From positions 1,116,001 through 1,180,000 of the forward strand of contig NZ_JAHLQN010000001.1 of assembly GCF_018919205.1 (NCBI RefSeq): a stretch of 64,000 nt of DNA. Reading direction: 5' to 3'. A program made the translations under genes and the position numbers. Below, in pieces: positions 16,568-24,045 of this stretch. Source of the DNA: Dysosmobacter acutus. GTDB lineage: Bacteria; Bacillota; Clostridia; Oscillospirales; Oscillospiraceae. The notes beneath the pieces are model-generated. The model did not search any database. It was not told where the DNA came from and saw only the letters and a list, made by a program, of their open reading frames with translations. The number at the start of each line of letters is the position of its first letter. Position 1 is the first letter of the stretch.

Positions 16568-16921
16568 ATGAGCATTGTTTTTACGGAAGTACGGATCGAA
16601 GACCGTGGTGGCGTGGAGCTTTCCTTTATGGAGGGTGGTTGTTTGGATGAACTTGATATCCGCGAGCTTTTGAAGCACGACCAGCCCTTCCGCGATATGT
16701 GGGACGCAGTAGGCAGCGACGCAAGGATCGCCGTCCAGCAGTATCGTTTCCGGGGCGGCAAACAGGGAGAAGAATTGGGTGACGAAAGCCACTTCGCCCT
16801 GATGCGCGCGTATGATCGCGCACTCTCAGACGCGGACGGATCTACTTTTGTCGAACGGGACGATGTAGACTGGCTGGATGACTTTGAACTCACCAAAGAC
16901 GATCTTGCAGACGGTAAGTGA
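16568..16921 (+). CDS. hypothetical acidic protein
   Basis: This 117-residue protein has no recognised family. It is strongly acidic, with a final third ending DDVDWLDDFELTKDDLADGK. It lies between ssb and a small gene ahead of the VWA protein, with AGAGGAGAAAA upstream. The charge suggests a partner-binding or DNA-mimic protein, but this is speculation. Confidence 0.5.
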   Translation: MSIVFTEVRIEDRGGVELSFMEGGCLDELDIRELLKHDQPFRDMWDAVGSDARIAVQQYRFRGGKQGEELGDESHFALMRAYDRALSDADGSTFVERDDVDWLDDFELTKDDLADGK

Positions 16922-16951
16922 CAAACTCGCATTGATAGGGGAGCGTTTTAT

Positions 16952-17173
16952 ATGGAAACGAGTATTCTTAGCACCTATTCCAAGAATGAATGCCAGAAGT
17001 ATTTTGACTATCTGGAACGGCTGCGTCAAAGCGGCGAAACAAATATGTACGGAGCAGCACCATACTTGCAGGAAGAATTTCCGGAGCTGCGATATTCGCC
17101 GGAACGGGCAAGAAAAATCCTGCTGGCGTGGTTCGGCACATTTTGCGAGAAGGAGGCGGATACAAAATGCTGA
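16952..17173 (+). CDS. small hypothetical protein
   Basis: This 73-residue helical protein starts METSILSTYSKNECQKYFDY and has no recognised family. AGGGGAGCG lies about seven bases before the ATG. It overlaps the VWA gene by 7 bases, implying translational coupling. Confidence 0.5.
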   Translation: METSILSTYSKNECQKYFDYLERLRQSGETNMYGAAPYLQEEFPELRYSPERARKILLAWFGTFCEKEADTKC

Positions 17174-18753
17174 AGCCCTACCGGACAGTTCAGGATGTTC
17201 TTTCCTCTCCGTGGGCGCAGGTGCAGGGAGTGAAACGTAGTCCGCAACAGACAGACCGCGTTTTGCGCTCGACCAAACTGGAGGATAGCATTTACCGGGA
17301 TCTGCGCATGGAGGATACGGGTATGGACGAGATCGAGAACAGCGCAGGCGAAAAGCTGCGCTCTTTTCCAGCGCTCTCGCGGGATATTTTCCAGTCCTTT
17401 TATTCCCTGATGCCCCGGCGCAACGCGGACGATGACCTCTCGACAGCGGCGCGGAAGATCAACATGCCGATTCTGGAGCACATCACCCAAAGCGAAGACT
17501 ACCCCACGCTCAAGGAGGTGTGTGAAGGACGGGAGCTTCCGGCCTATGAAGCGGCGGCGGAGTTTGCTGCCCAGACCTCGGGAGAACTGGATGACTTACT
17601 TTCCCAATTGGGCGGAAAACCCGGCGCTGTACAGACGCTGGAAAAGCTGGAGCAGGCAGAGAAAACCGCAGAGGACAAGCTCACGGCACTGCTGGAGCAG
17701 CTTCGTGGGGCTCCGCAGGACGATCCGGCTCTGAGTGCCGCTGTGGTAAAAGCCGCCAATGACGCCGAGAGCAAACGGCGGCAGGCAGATGCGGTCAATA
17801 AGCTCGTTGACGCTGGCCTTGCGCAGAATCAGGCAGAATCCGGTGCGCTGATCGCCCGCGCGGTGTCTGCTGCCGCGGAAAGGGCGGAAGAGGTACAGAC
17901 GATCCTCGGCGCATGGAGCGACGCTCCCGGTGATATGCGGAAGACAGACGCGAATGCGGCGCTTTTAGAGCGTGTGCGTGCCAGCGAAACGCTGCGGGAC
18001 ATTTCCCGCTATCTGGGACGTTTTCGGGAGATTTTCGCGCAGGGCAAGCGCAATGGCTATGCCTATGGCCGCGGGGAAAAATATGCGTTGGAGCTGGGAA
18101 ACGACCTGTCCCGCGCACTGACCTCCGAGCTTGCCATGCTTGCTGTGCCGGAAACGCTGCCGTTGTTCCTGCGGAAGTATCAGCACCGACAGATCAAGCA
18201 ATACCGTCGGCGGGAGTCGGTCTATAAGGGTGCAGGCGATATCATCTGCTGCCTGGACGAATCTGGCTCTACTGCGGGAGATCTGGCCGCGTGGGGAAAA
18301 GCCGTTGCCCTGACGCTGCTGGAGATCGCGCAGAGCGAGGGACGAAAATTCGCTCTTGTTCATTTCTCCGGCCCCGGCCGCTTTCAAACGGATGTATTTC
18401 TTCCCGGGCAGTCTTCTCTTGAAGAGAAGCTACGCGCGGCGGAAACTTTTCTTGGCGGCGGCACGGATTTTCAAACGCCGCTTGCGGAGGCGGAACGCCT
18501 CATGCGGGAGGATGGCTTTGAAAATGCTGACATCGCGTTTATTACGGACGGTGAGTGTTCGCTGCCAGAAATCTGTGTGGAGACACTGCAAAGGGCGCAA
18601 TCGGAGCTTCGCTTTACCGTCACAGGGATTCTGCTGGATGAGGGAAACGCCGGCATGGATTTCAGCCTGAAACCCTTTTGCCAGAATATTTACCGCACCA
18701 GTGAGCTGACCGGAGAGCAGATCGTCGGGGAAATTGTGTTGGATCGCGTATGA
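17167..18753 (+). CDS. von Willebrand factor A-domain protein (ViaA-like)
   Basis: The protein has 528 residues from ATG 17167, chosen for GAAGGAGG just upstream. Residues 1-350 are helical with coiled-coil character, as in the N-terminal part of ViaA/CoxE-type proteins. The C-terminal VWA domain has the metal-site motif DESGS at 364-368, a second element GGGTDFQTPL at about 433-442 and ITDGEC at about 459-464, so the metal-binding site looks complete. VWA proteins of this kind act with MoxR ATPases, encoded here three genes upstream. Together they may insert metal into or remodel a target complex; the target is unknown. Confidence 0.8.
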   Translation: MLKPYRTVQDVLSSPWAQVQGVKRSPQQTDRVLRSTKLEDSIYRDLRMEDTGMDEIENSAGEKLRSFPALSRDIFQSFYSLMPRRNADDDLSTAARKINMPILEHITQSEDYPTLKEVCEGRELPAYEAAAEFAAQTSGELDDLLSQLGGKPGAVQTLEKLEQAEKTAEDKLTALLEQLRGAPQDDPALSAAVVKAANDAESKRRQADAVNKLVDAGLAQNQAESGALIARAVSAAAERAEEVQTILGAWSDAPGDMRKTDANAALLERVRASETLRDISRYLGRFREIFAQGKRNGYAYGRGEKYALELGNDLSRALTSELAMLAVPETLPLFLRKYQHRQIKQYRRRESVYKGAGDIICCLDESGSTAGDLAAWGKAVALTLLEIAQSEGRKFALVHFSGPGRFQTDVFLPGQSSLEEKLRAAETFLGGGTDFQTPLAEAERLMREDGFENADIAFITDGECSLPEICVETLQRAQSELRFTVTGILLDEGNAGMDFSLKPFCQNIYRTSELTGEQIVGEIVLDRV

Positions 18754-18759
18754 TATTGG

Positions 18760-18788
18760 TTGCTCGCAGAAAGAAAACAGGTTATAGT
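18760..18788 (+). promoter_or_regulatory. possible internal promoter before the DUF3990 gene
   Basis: TTGCTC (18760-18765) and TATAGT (18783-18788) are 17 bases apart in the short gap after the VWA gene. This could give the DUF3990/DUF3791 pair independent expression. The match is moderate. Confidence 0.35.
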
Positions 18789-18820
18789 GTTATGAAATGG
18801 GAGTTCAAAGGAGTATGGCT

Positions 18821-19294
18821 ATGCAGACCATTTACTGCGGAAGCAGGACTGTTGTGGAGCGGCCTGAGATCCGCATTCAAAAATTCCATAAGGATTTTTA
18901 CTGGGGCTTTTACTGCACCTCCTATGAACAGCAGGCGCTGCGCTGGGCAACGCGCTTTGGAAAAGCCGGGGTTGTCAATGTCTATTCCTTCGATGACCAG
19001 ACTGAGCTCAACATCAAGCGCTTCCTGGAAATGAGCGATGAATGGTTGGATTTTATTGCGGCATGCCGGAATGGAGTTCCCCATGACTATGATGTGGTGG
19101 AAGGCCCGATGGCGGACGATACCATCTTCAATTATGTGCAGAGCTTTTTGGATGGTGAGATCTCCAGAGCTGCTTTCTGGGAGTTGGCAAAATTCAAGTA
19201 TCCCACCCATCAGATCAGCTTCCACACTGCACGTGCTCTCGCTGCACTGAAATTTGAAAGGAGCTATGTCGCCAATGTGCAAGAGAAACAATGA
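18821..19294 (+). CDS. DUF3990 domain protein
   Basis: This 157-residue protein starts MQTIYCGSRTVVERPEIRIQ and continues with DFYWGFYCTSYEQQALRWAT, the DUF3990 signature (YHGS..V.KP...G.GFY.T....A..WA). That layout resembles ADP-ribosyltransferase-like folds, but no activity is established to my knowledge. ATG 18821 is eight bases after AAAGGAG; two upstream in-frame starts are spaced poorly. It overlaps the DUF3791 gene, a partner frequently seen with DUF3990. The pair looks like a toxin-antitoxin-style cargo unit at the end of operon A (inference). Confidence 0.75.
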   Translation: MQTIYCGSRTVVERPEIRIQKFHKDFYWGFYCTSYEQQALRWATRFGKAGVVNVYSFDDQTELNIKRFLEMSDEWLDFIAACRNGVPHDYDVVEGPMADDTIFNYVQSFLDGEISRAAFWELAKFKYPTHQISFHTARALAALKFERSYVANVQEKQ

Positions 19295-19721
19295 CGCGCT
19301 CTTTTTCACCTGTTCTCTGATCGAACAGCTTGGCCGCTCCCTTCACATGCGGCGCGGTAAGGTGGCTGCGGAACTGGGCGAGGCCGGCATTCAGACGCTC
19401 TACCTCAATGCAGACATTCTGCACTGTGAGCCGATCGAAAAGGTCGCGGACGATGTGATCACGGAATTTTCACTGCAAGGCGGAGACTTTGACAATCTTG
19501 CCGAGGCAAGATATACAGTCCCCGATGTGTGGACGATGGGAAAGGTCTATGCAAGGCTCATCGAGGATGTGTCCGATGAGGACAACATCGTAGAAACCAT
19601 CTTGCAGGTCTTTACCTCCTGGATCGACGGTCTGCTTTCGGACTATAATTCTGCCTTCTATTATCAGCCCCGCGATTATATTGCGGAGTGCTACCGGCAG
19701 AAAACAGTCTTGGACGGTTGA
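19266..19721 (+). CDS. DUF3791-like protein
   Basis: The 151 residues start with either ATG 19266 or 19275, inside the end of the DUF3990 gene. The first 70 residues (LFFTCSLIEQLGRSLHMRRG, then a helix ending DILHCEPIEKVADDVI) match DUF3791, the small helical family that accompanies DUF3990. The remainder is an extension of unknown function with an amphipathic region (VFTSWIDGLLSDYNSAFYY). A terminator follows 50 bases later, so this is the last gene of operon A. Confidence 0.65.
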   Translation: MSPMCKRNNDALFFTCSLIEQLGRSLHMRRGKVAAELGEAGIQTLYLNADILHCEPIEKVADDVITEFSLQGGDFDNLAEARYTVPDVWTMGKVYARLIEDVSDEDNIVETILQVFTSWIDGLLSDYNSAFYYQPRDYIAECYRQKTVLDG

Positions 19722-19771
19722 GCGGAACGAAAAAGGCGATGGTTTTCTATCGCAACACTCATAATAGTAGA

Positions 19772-19805
19772 GGCGGGAACATCATTGAAGATGTTCCCGC
19801 CTTGT
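19772..19805 (+). terminator. intrinsic terminator ending operon A
   Basis: A perfect 12-bp stem GGCGGGAACATC/GATGTTCCCGCC with a six-base loop is followed by TTGTG. It lies between the DUF3791 gene and the IS element. Confidence 0.7.
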
Positions 19806-19955
19806 GCGTCTATTTGTCATCGCCTCTGTCAAAAAATTATCACGCGTGGCGTAATACCCCTGCCTTTAGGCATGGGGATATAAGCCACACATTGTTCCCT
19901 CGTAACAAGACTTCCGAGGATTGTGTTAGATGCCGTTGAGTGGTATAATAAATCC

Positions 19956-20348
19956 ATGGAATATAAAAGTAATCACAATGTGGTGTACTCCTGCAAGTAT
20001 CATGTAGTCTGGTGTCCAAAATACCGCCGCAAGGTCTTGGTCAACGGTGTCGATATACGCTTGAAGAAACTCATAGAGGAAATCTGCGGCGAATACCACA
20101 TCGACATCATAGAGATGGAAATCATGCCCGACCACATCCATTTGCTCATGGAGGTAGACCCGCAATTTGGTATACATAAAGCGGTAAAACTAATAAAAGG
20201 GCGAACGTCCCGTGTTTTGAGGCAAGAGTATGGATGGCTCCGCTCAAGGATTCCGTCTTTATGGACAAATTCATATTTTGTTTCTACCGTTGGCGGAGCG
20301 CCTTTGTCGGTCATCAAGCAGTACATAGAGAACCAGAAGAATGTGTGA
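19956..20348 (+). CDS. tnpA: TnpA, HUH/Y1 transposase of IS605 element
   Basis: This 130-residue Y1 transposase begins MEYKSNHNVVYSCKYHVVWC. The metal-binding HUH pair is in MPDHIHLLME (H60, H62) and the nucleophilic tyrosine in IKQYIEN (Y123). It cuts and joins single-stranded ends at the subterminal hairpins. The start at 19956 fits the family; an upstream in-frame start at 19923 would add 11 unrelated residues. TATAAT lies just upstream of the start (about 19943). All key residues are present, so it should be active. Confidence 0.93.
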   Translation: MEYKSNHNVVYSCKYHVVWCPKYRRKVLVNGVDIRLKKLIEEICGEYHIDIIEMEIMPDHIHLLMEVDPQFGIHKAVKLIKGRTSRVLRQEYGWLRSRIPSLWTNSYFVSTVGGAPLSVIKQYIENQKNV

Positions 20349-20357
20349 GGTATCGAG

Positions 20358-21470
20358 ATGGAATACAGCTATAAATTCCGCGTCTACCCCACCGCGGCGC
20401 AAGCGCGGCAGATACAAAGGACGTTTGGCTGTTGTCGGTTCGTCTGGAATCACTATCTCGCGTTGCGGAAAGACCTCTATGAGCAAGATGGAAAGACAAT
20501 GAACTATAGTACCTGCTCTGGGGATATGACACAGCTCAAGAAAACCCTTCCCTGGCTGAGAGAAGTAGATGCAACCGCTCTGCAATCTTCTCTGCGTGAT
20601 TTAGACACGGCATATCAAAACTTCTTCCGGCGTGTGAAACAGGGCCAGAAACCCGGCTATCCAAAATTCAAGAGCAAGCACCATAGCAAGAAAAGCTATA
20701 AGAGCAAGTGCGTGGGGACGAATATCAAGGTGCTGGACAAGGCGGTGCAGCTCCCAAAACTCGGCTTTGTAAAGTGCCGTATCTCCAAAGATGTCAAGGG
20801 GCGTATCCTGTCCGCTACTGTCAGCCAGAATCCAAGCGGGGAATACTTCGTTGCCCTCTGTTGCACCGATGTAGAAATAGTGCCGCTGACCTCTACCGGG
20901 GCGGTAGCCGGTATCGACATGGGCCTGAAAGCATTTGCAATCACCTCCGATGGCGTAGAGTATCCGAACCATAAATACCTGACACGGAACCAGAAGAAAC
21001 TTGCCAAACTCCAGCGGCAGTTGTCCCGAAAATCAAGGGGCAGTAACCGCCGGGAAAAGGCGAGGATACAAGTAGCCCGTCTCCACGAACACGTTTCCAA
21101 CCAGCGGCAGGATATGCTCCATAAGCTGTCCACCAGCCTTGTGAGAACCTATGACCTGATTGCGATTGAGGATTTGGCTCCGTCCAATATGGTCAAGAAC
21201 CACAAACTTGCCCGGTCTATTTCTGACGCAAGCTGGGGCGAGTTTCGGCGGCAGCTGGAGTACAAAGCGGCGTGGTACGGAAAACAGGTGGTCACGGTCG
21301 ACCGCTTCTTTCCGTCCAGTCAGCTTTGCTCCACTTGCGGTGCTCAATGGCCAGGGACGAAAGACCTGTCCGTCCGGGAGTGGGCTTGCCCCAAGTGCGG
21401 CACTATCCATGACCGGGATGTAAACGCCGCAAAGAACATTTTGAATGAGGGCTTGCGCCTGTTGGCGTAG
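20358..21470 (+). CDS. tnpB: TnpB, RNA-guided RuvC-type nuclease of IS605 element
   Basis: In this 370-residue protein the three RuvC carboxylates are intact: D187 in [11 protein letters not shown]271 in [10 protein letters not shown] and D354 in [11 protein letters not shown] four-Cys zinc ribbon (C324, C327, C344, C347) sits between the last two. It starts 9 bases after tnpA stops. TnpB proteins are guided by an RNA from the element's right end to cut the empty donor site, which helps the element persist. The sequence beside the left end (TTAT) is the likely target-adjacent motif. The protein looks full length and catalytically complete. Confidence 0.93.
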   Translation: MEYSYKFRVYPTAAQARQIQRTFGCCRFVWNHYLALRKDLYEQDGKTMNYSTCSGDMTQLKKTLPWLREVDATALQSSLRDLDTAYQNFFRRVKQGQKPGYPKFKSKHHSKKSYKSKCVGTNIKVLDKAVQLPKLGFVKCRISKDVKGRILSATVSQNPSGEYFVALCCTDVEIVPLTSTGAVAGIDMGLKAFAITSDGVEYPNHKYLTRNQKKLAKLQRQLSRKSRGSNRREKARIQVARLHEHVSNQRQDMLHKLSTSLVRTYDLIAIEDLAPSNMVKNHKLARSISDASWGEFRRQLEYKAAWYGKQVVTVDRFFPSSQLCSTCGAQWPGTKDLSVREWACPKCGTIHDRDVNAAKNILNEGLRLLA

Positions 21471-21617
21471 CAGAAACATACGGTAGGGCGGGACACGCCC
21501 AAACCTATACGCTCGGGGACACCGTGTAAGACCTCGCTGGTGCAGGCGGCGGTGGCTGAACCGAGAATCCCCCGGCTTTAGCCGTGGGGAGTGTCAAAGC
21601 TTCCATGTGCAGGAAAA
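21471..21617 (+). ncRNA. probable omega (right-end) guide RNA region for TnpB
   Basis: In this family the guide RNA spans the 3' part of tnpB and the right end, with the guide taken from flanking DNA. Here the 127 bases between the tnpB stop and the right end are structured, including the terminal hairpin 21569-21589. The guide would begin at 21598 (AGCTTCCATGTGCAGG). The RNA's 5' limit cannot be seen and probably lies within tnpB. Confidence 0.55.
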
Positions 21618-21684
21618 ACACTTGCAATAGTATCCCTCGTCCCTAAATGGATGCGGAGAACTGTTACTATGGAAAAACTCCAAC

Positions 21685-21713
21685 TATACAGCCTTTCCCT
21701 GTAATGCTACAAT
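21685..21713 (+). promoter_or_regulatory. promoter of leader B / operon B
   Basis: TATACA (21685-21690), 17 bases, TACAAT (21708-21713), the same as in copy A. Confidence 0.55.
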
Positions 21714-21784
21714 GAAGCTGTATTTCAGGGCGAAGTAAGTTAGGGCGGAGTAAGTTAGGAAAGAAAGAGTGGAAAGGAGGTAGT

Positions 21785-21952
21785 ATGCCCTTTGCACAAC
21801 TCATGGCGGTTTTACCGCTTAGAGATGTGGCATGCTCCTTGCGAGTACCGTCGAACTCAAACGACTTGAAATGTAATAAGGACGAGAACGAAACCGTAAT
21901 TGCTCATAGGAGTGATTGCGGTCTTTTTTTGTCCCAAAATCGAAAGGAGTAA
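21785..21952 (+). CDS. leader open frame B (55 codons) running through a terminator
   Basis: ATG 21785 follows GGAAAGGAGG. The frame crosses the terminator and stops with TAA at 21950-21952, six bases before the JAMM gene. The peptide matches leader A for 49 residues with two substitutions; the last residues differ because the repeat ends. Four base changes fall in the shared coding part, two silent and two replacing residues. This supports, but does not prove, selection on the frame. Confidence 0.55.
   Translation: MPFAQLMAVLPLRDVACSLRVPSNSNDLKCNKDENETVIAHRSDCGLFLSQNRKE
21893..21930 (+). terminator. intrinsic terminator / attenuator in leader B
   Basis: Same 13-bp hairpin and seven-T tract as in leader A, with no changes in the stem. 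Transcripts must read through it to reach operon B. Confidence 0.75.
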
Positions 21953-21958
21953 TTTACT

Positions 21959-23284
21959 ATGAGTGAACCCAGCAACGGCGCGTGGCCCTTTCAGGAGATC
22001 CCAGAAGAAGAGGGATTGGACATCAGCGCGATTTTTGGAAACAGCAGCGCTGCGCCGCAGGGAGACCCGTTTGCGCCTCCGGCGGCAGCACAGAGCGTTC
22101 CGTCGTCTCCGACACCCGTGGCGCAGGAAATCACACCGGCAGTTGCTGCAACATCGCAGCCGACAACCGCACCCATCGCCAAGGCGCCGGTCGAAGCTCC
22201 TGCGGAGAATCCCATTGCCGCAGCGTTTGAGCAGAAAACAGCGGAGAATACCAAAAAGGGCCTGTTGGAAAAGCCGCCGGTATTTTACCACAAGGGCGTG
22301 AAAGAGAAAATCGACGATCCCTCCATGACCTTTGAGGAGCTGCGCATCCGTAAGTCCGATGATTTTACCGATCTGGAGGAAGGCAAAAGGGTATCCTGGA
22401 GCGTGGAATACTGCGGTATTCGTAAAGAGGTCAAAGACCCCAAGGGAACCACGATCATTTCCATGAAGGAGATGATCGAACGCTCCCGCGAATTTCTCGA
22501 CGCCCTCAAGAAAACGAAGGACAAAGCCCCTTGCTGCTATGTAAAGCCAAAGGTGGAAATGAAAACCAAGGGGAATGCCGCTTATAAGGGGAAATTCGGC
22601 ACCTTGGAAGAGGCTCGCACCTCGGATAAGGTCATCTGCCTGATCCCCTCCAACGACGGCAGAATCTATGAGCTTCGCAAGATGGAGCAGGGCGAGTTTA
22701 TCGCCCCCAAAAAGAATGTGGTGGATTTCTCTGAGGTCAGAGCCGGGTTTTCCCCGGCTCTGCCGAAGATCCCCGCCGAGCTGATGGGACAGATCATCGC
22801 CTTTTTCCGTGCCTTTATGACGGATCATGGGGAGAATGAAGCATTTGCCCAGATTTACTGGGACAAGGCGGAAAAACGCTTTTTTGCCTACGTCCCCAAG
22901 CAGAGCGTGTGCAAGGAGGAAGTAGAGGCCGATCTCCATGACTGCCCCTATGACGATGAAGAGCGGTATCTTTGCTACGCGGATATCCACTCTCATAACA
23001 GCATGGATGCCTTTTTCTCCGGTAAAGATGATCAGGATGAGCGCTCCACAGGACTCTACCTCGTTTTGGGAAAACTTGATAAATTCTATCCGGACGTCAA
23101 AGCACGTATTTTCTGCGGCGACTCCTTTGCATCCATCGATCCCAATATTGTGATGGAAGGATTGGAGCAGCCGTTTCCCAAGGAATGGTTGACGCAGGTA
23201 AGCATCCGCAGCAGAAAGCCCGAACGATTCAAAAAGCCGGATAAGCGCAGCTTCCGGGACCTTCTGGAGGAGGCGTTCCTATGA
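21959..23284 (+). CDS. JAMM (JAB/MPN) metallopeptidase-type protein with possible N-terminal beta-grasp segment
   Basis: This is a 441-residue protein. Residues 1-100 are a Pro/Ala-rich linker. Residues about 105-205 are a compact region (FYHKGVKEK, MTFEELR, then SWSVEYCGIRKEV and a helix) that resembles the ubiquitin-like Prok_Ub/PRTRC-C pattern; this part is tentative. The C-terminal domain carries a complete JAMM motif: H344-S-H346, seven residues, S354, two residues, D357, with E294 a candidate catalytic acid. JAMM proteins remove ubiquitin-like tags or process their tails. The gene overlaps the E1-like gene by four bases, and an E2-like gene lies in the same operon. It is first after leader B, with GAAAGGAG upstream. 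Confidence 0.75.
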   Translation: MSEPSNGAWPFQEIPEEEGLDISAIFGNSSAAPQGDPFAPPAAAQSVPSSPTPVAQEITPAVAATSQPTTAPIAKAPVEAPAENPIAAAFEQKTAENTKKGLLEKPPVFYHKGVKEKIDDPSMTFEELRIRKSDDFTDLEEGKRVSWSVEYCGIRKEVKDPKGTTIISMKEMIERSREFLDALKKTKDKAPCCYVKPKVEMKTKGNAAYKGKFGTLEEARTSDKVICLIPSNDGRIYELRKMEQGEFIAPKKNVVDFSEVRAGFSPALPKIPAELMGQIIAFFRAFMTDHGENEAFAQIYWDKAEKRFFAYVPKQSVCKEEVEADLHDCPYDDEERYLCYADIHSHNSMDAFFSGKDDQDERSTGLYLVLGKLDKFYPDVKARIFCGDSFASIDPNIVMEGLEQPFPKEWLTQVSIRSRKPERFKKPDKRSFRDLLEEAFL

Positions 23285-24045
23285 AGTTTCCAACGGATCG
23301 CCCTGTCAAGGTGGTTATGCTGGGGGCTGGCGGCACAGGAGGCTATGTTGCCCCGTATGTGTTTCGCCTGCTTCATATGCTGGATCGTCCTGCCCGCTTT
23401 GTTGTCTGCGATGGGGATATTGTCGAGCCAAAGAACCTGGACCGGCAGAACTTTGTCCCCGCAGACTTGGGTGAAAATAAAGCCCGCGTGCTGGCAGAGC
23501 GGTATTCCACTGTGCTTGGAATGGAGACAGAGTATGTTCCCAGCTTTATTGAAAAGCTGCCGGATCTGATGGAACTGATCGAGCCGAAGGAATGGGAGCT
23601 GAATCCCTATTCTACCAAGCGGACGAAGGAAATGGTACTGCTGCTGGGCTGCGTGGATAACAATAAGACGCGGCAGCTCTGCCATCAGGCTTTTCATCAG
23701 AGCGAGGAACTCATCTACATCGACAGCGGCAACGGAAAGTATACCGGGCAGGTCGTGTGCGGCGTGCGAAGAAACGGAAGAACGATCCGCAAATCTATTG
23801 GCGGCGTTCATCCCGAAATGCTGAAGGACACCGACCTGTTTCCCTCGGAGATCAGCTGCGCGGAAGCCGCACAGGAAGATCCGCAGAGTATTGTGGCCAA
23901 TGTGACTGCGGCGACCGCTGTGCTCATCATGGTCTATAACATTCTGACCCATGGAGAAAACAATGCCTTGCAGACGGATTTTTCCACCCAAACGATCCGG
24001 ATGCAGACGGTGCTGGAAAAGAAGACAAGGAGGCGTGCGGCATGA
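23281..24045 (+). CDS. ThiF/E1-like adenylating enzyme (PRTRC ThiF-like)
   Basis: This 254-residue Rossmann protein has the nucleotide loop GAGGTGG (15-21), the acidic and arginine signature DGDIVEPKNLDRQNF (D44, D46, R55), and LGCVDNNKTR (122-131). These are the E1/ThiF features that activate a C-terminal carboxylate as an adenylate. C193 in EISCAEAA is a candidate acceptor cysteine. It overlaps the JAMM gene by four bases upstream and a sliding-clamp gene by four downstream. Adjacent E1 and JAMM genes on a mobile element, with an E2-like gene downstream, match the PRTRC cassette, whose function is not known. Housekeeping ThiF/MoeB is unlikely, as no thiamin or molybdopterin genes are near. 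Confidence 0.82.
   Translation: MKFPTDRPVKVVMLGAGGTGGYVAPYVFRLLHMLDRPARFVVCDGDIVEPKNLDRQNFVPADLGENKARVLAERYSTVLGMETEYVPSFIEKLPDLMELIEPKEWELNPYSTKRTKEMVLLLGCVDNNKTRQLCHQAFHQSEELIYIDSGNGKYTGQVVCGVRRNGRTIRKSIGGVHPEMLKDTDLFPSEISCAEAAQEDPQSIVANVTAATAVLIMVYNILTHGENNALQTDFSTQTIRMQTVLEKKTRRRAA

Larger units (their letters stand above)
19841..21597 (+). mobile_element. IS605-type insertion sequence (IS200/IS605 family)
   Basis: The element carries an intact tnpA and tnpB on the same strand. It has no terminal inverted repeats but has subterminal imperfect hairpins, as the family requires: left at 19857-19877 (CCCCTGCC TTTA GGCATGGGG) and right at 21569-21589 (CCCC GGC TTTA GCC GTGGGG). I place the left end after TTAT (19837-19840) and the right end at TCAA (21594-21597) by analogy with the TTAC/TCAA sites of IS608. 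The exact ends are therefore inferred. It inserted between operon A's terminator and the promoter of leader B, leaving both operons intact. Confidence 0.85.
21667..21931 (+). repeat. 265-bp duplicated leader, copy B
   Basis: Near-identical to 7881-8145. All observed differences lie outside the terminator hairpin. Identity ends abruptly after the T-run, just before the different first structural genes of the two operons. It directs operon B as copy A directs operon A. Confidence 0.9.

Noticed and set aside
20358-21470. TnpB as a stand-alone or domesticated Cas12-like nuclease
   Set aside because: An intact tnpA and both IS605 ends surround it, so it is an ordinary transposon component.
23281-24045. 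Housekeeping ThiF/MoeB for thiamin or molybdopterin synthesis
   Set aside because: No thiamin or molybdopterin genes are near; the gene is coupled to a JAMM gene and a clamp gene on a mobile element.
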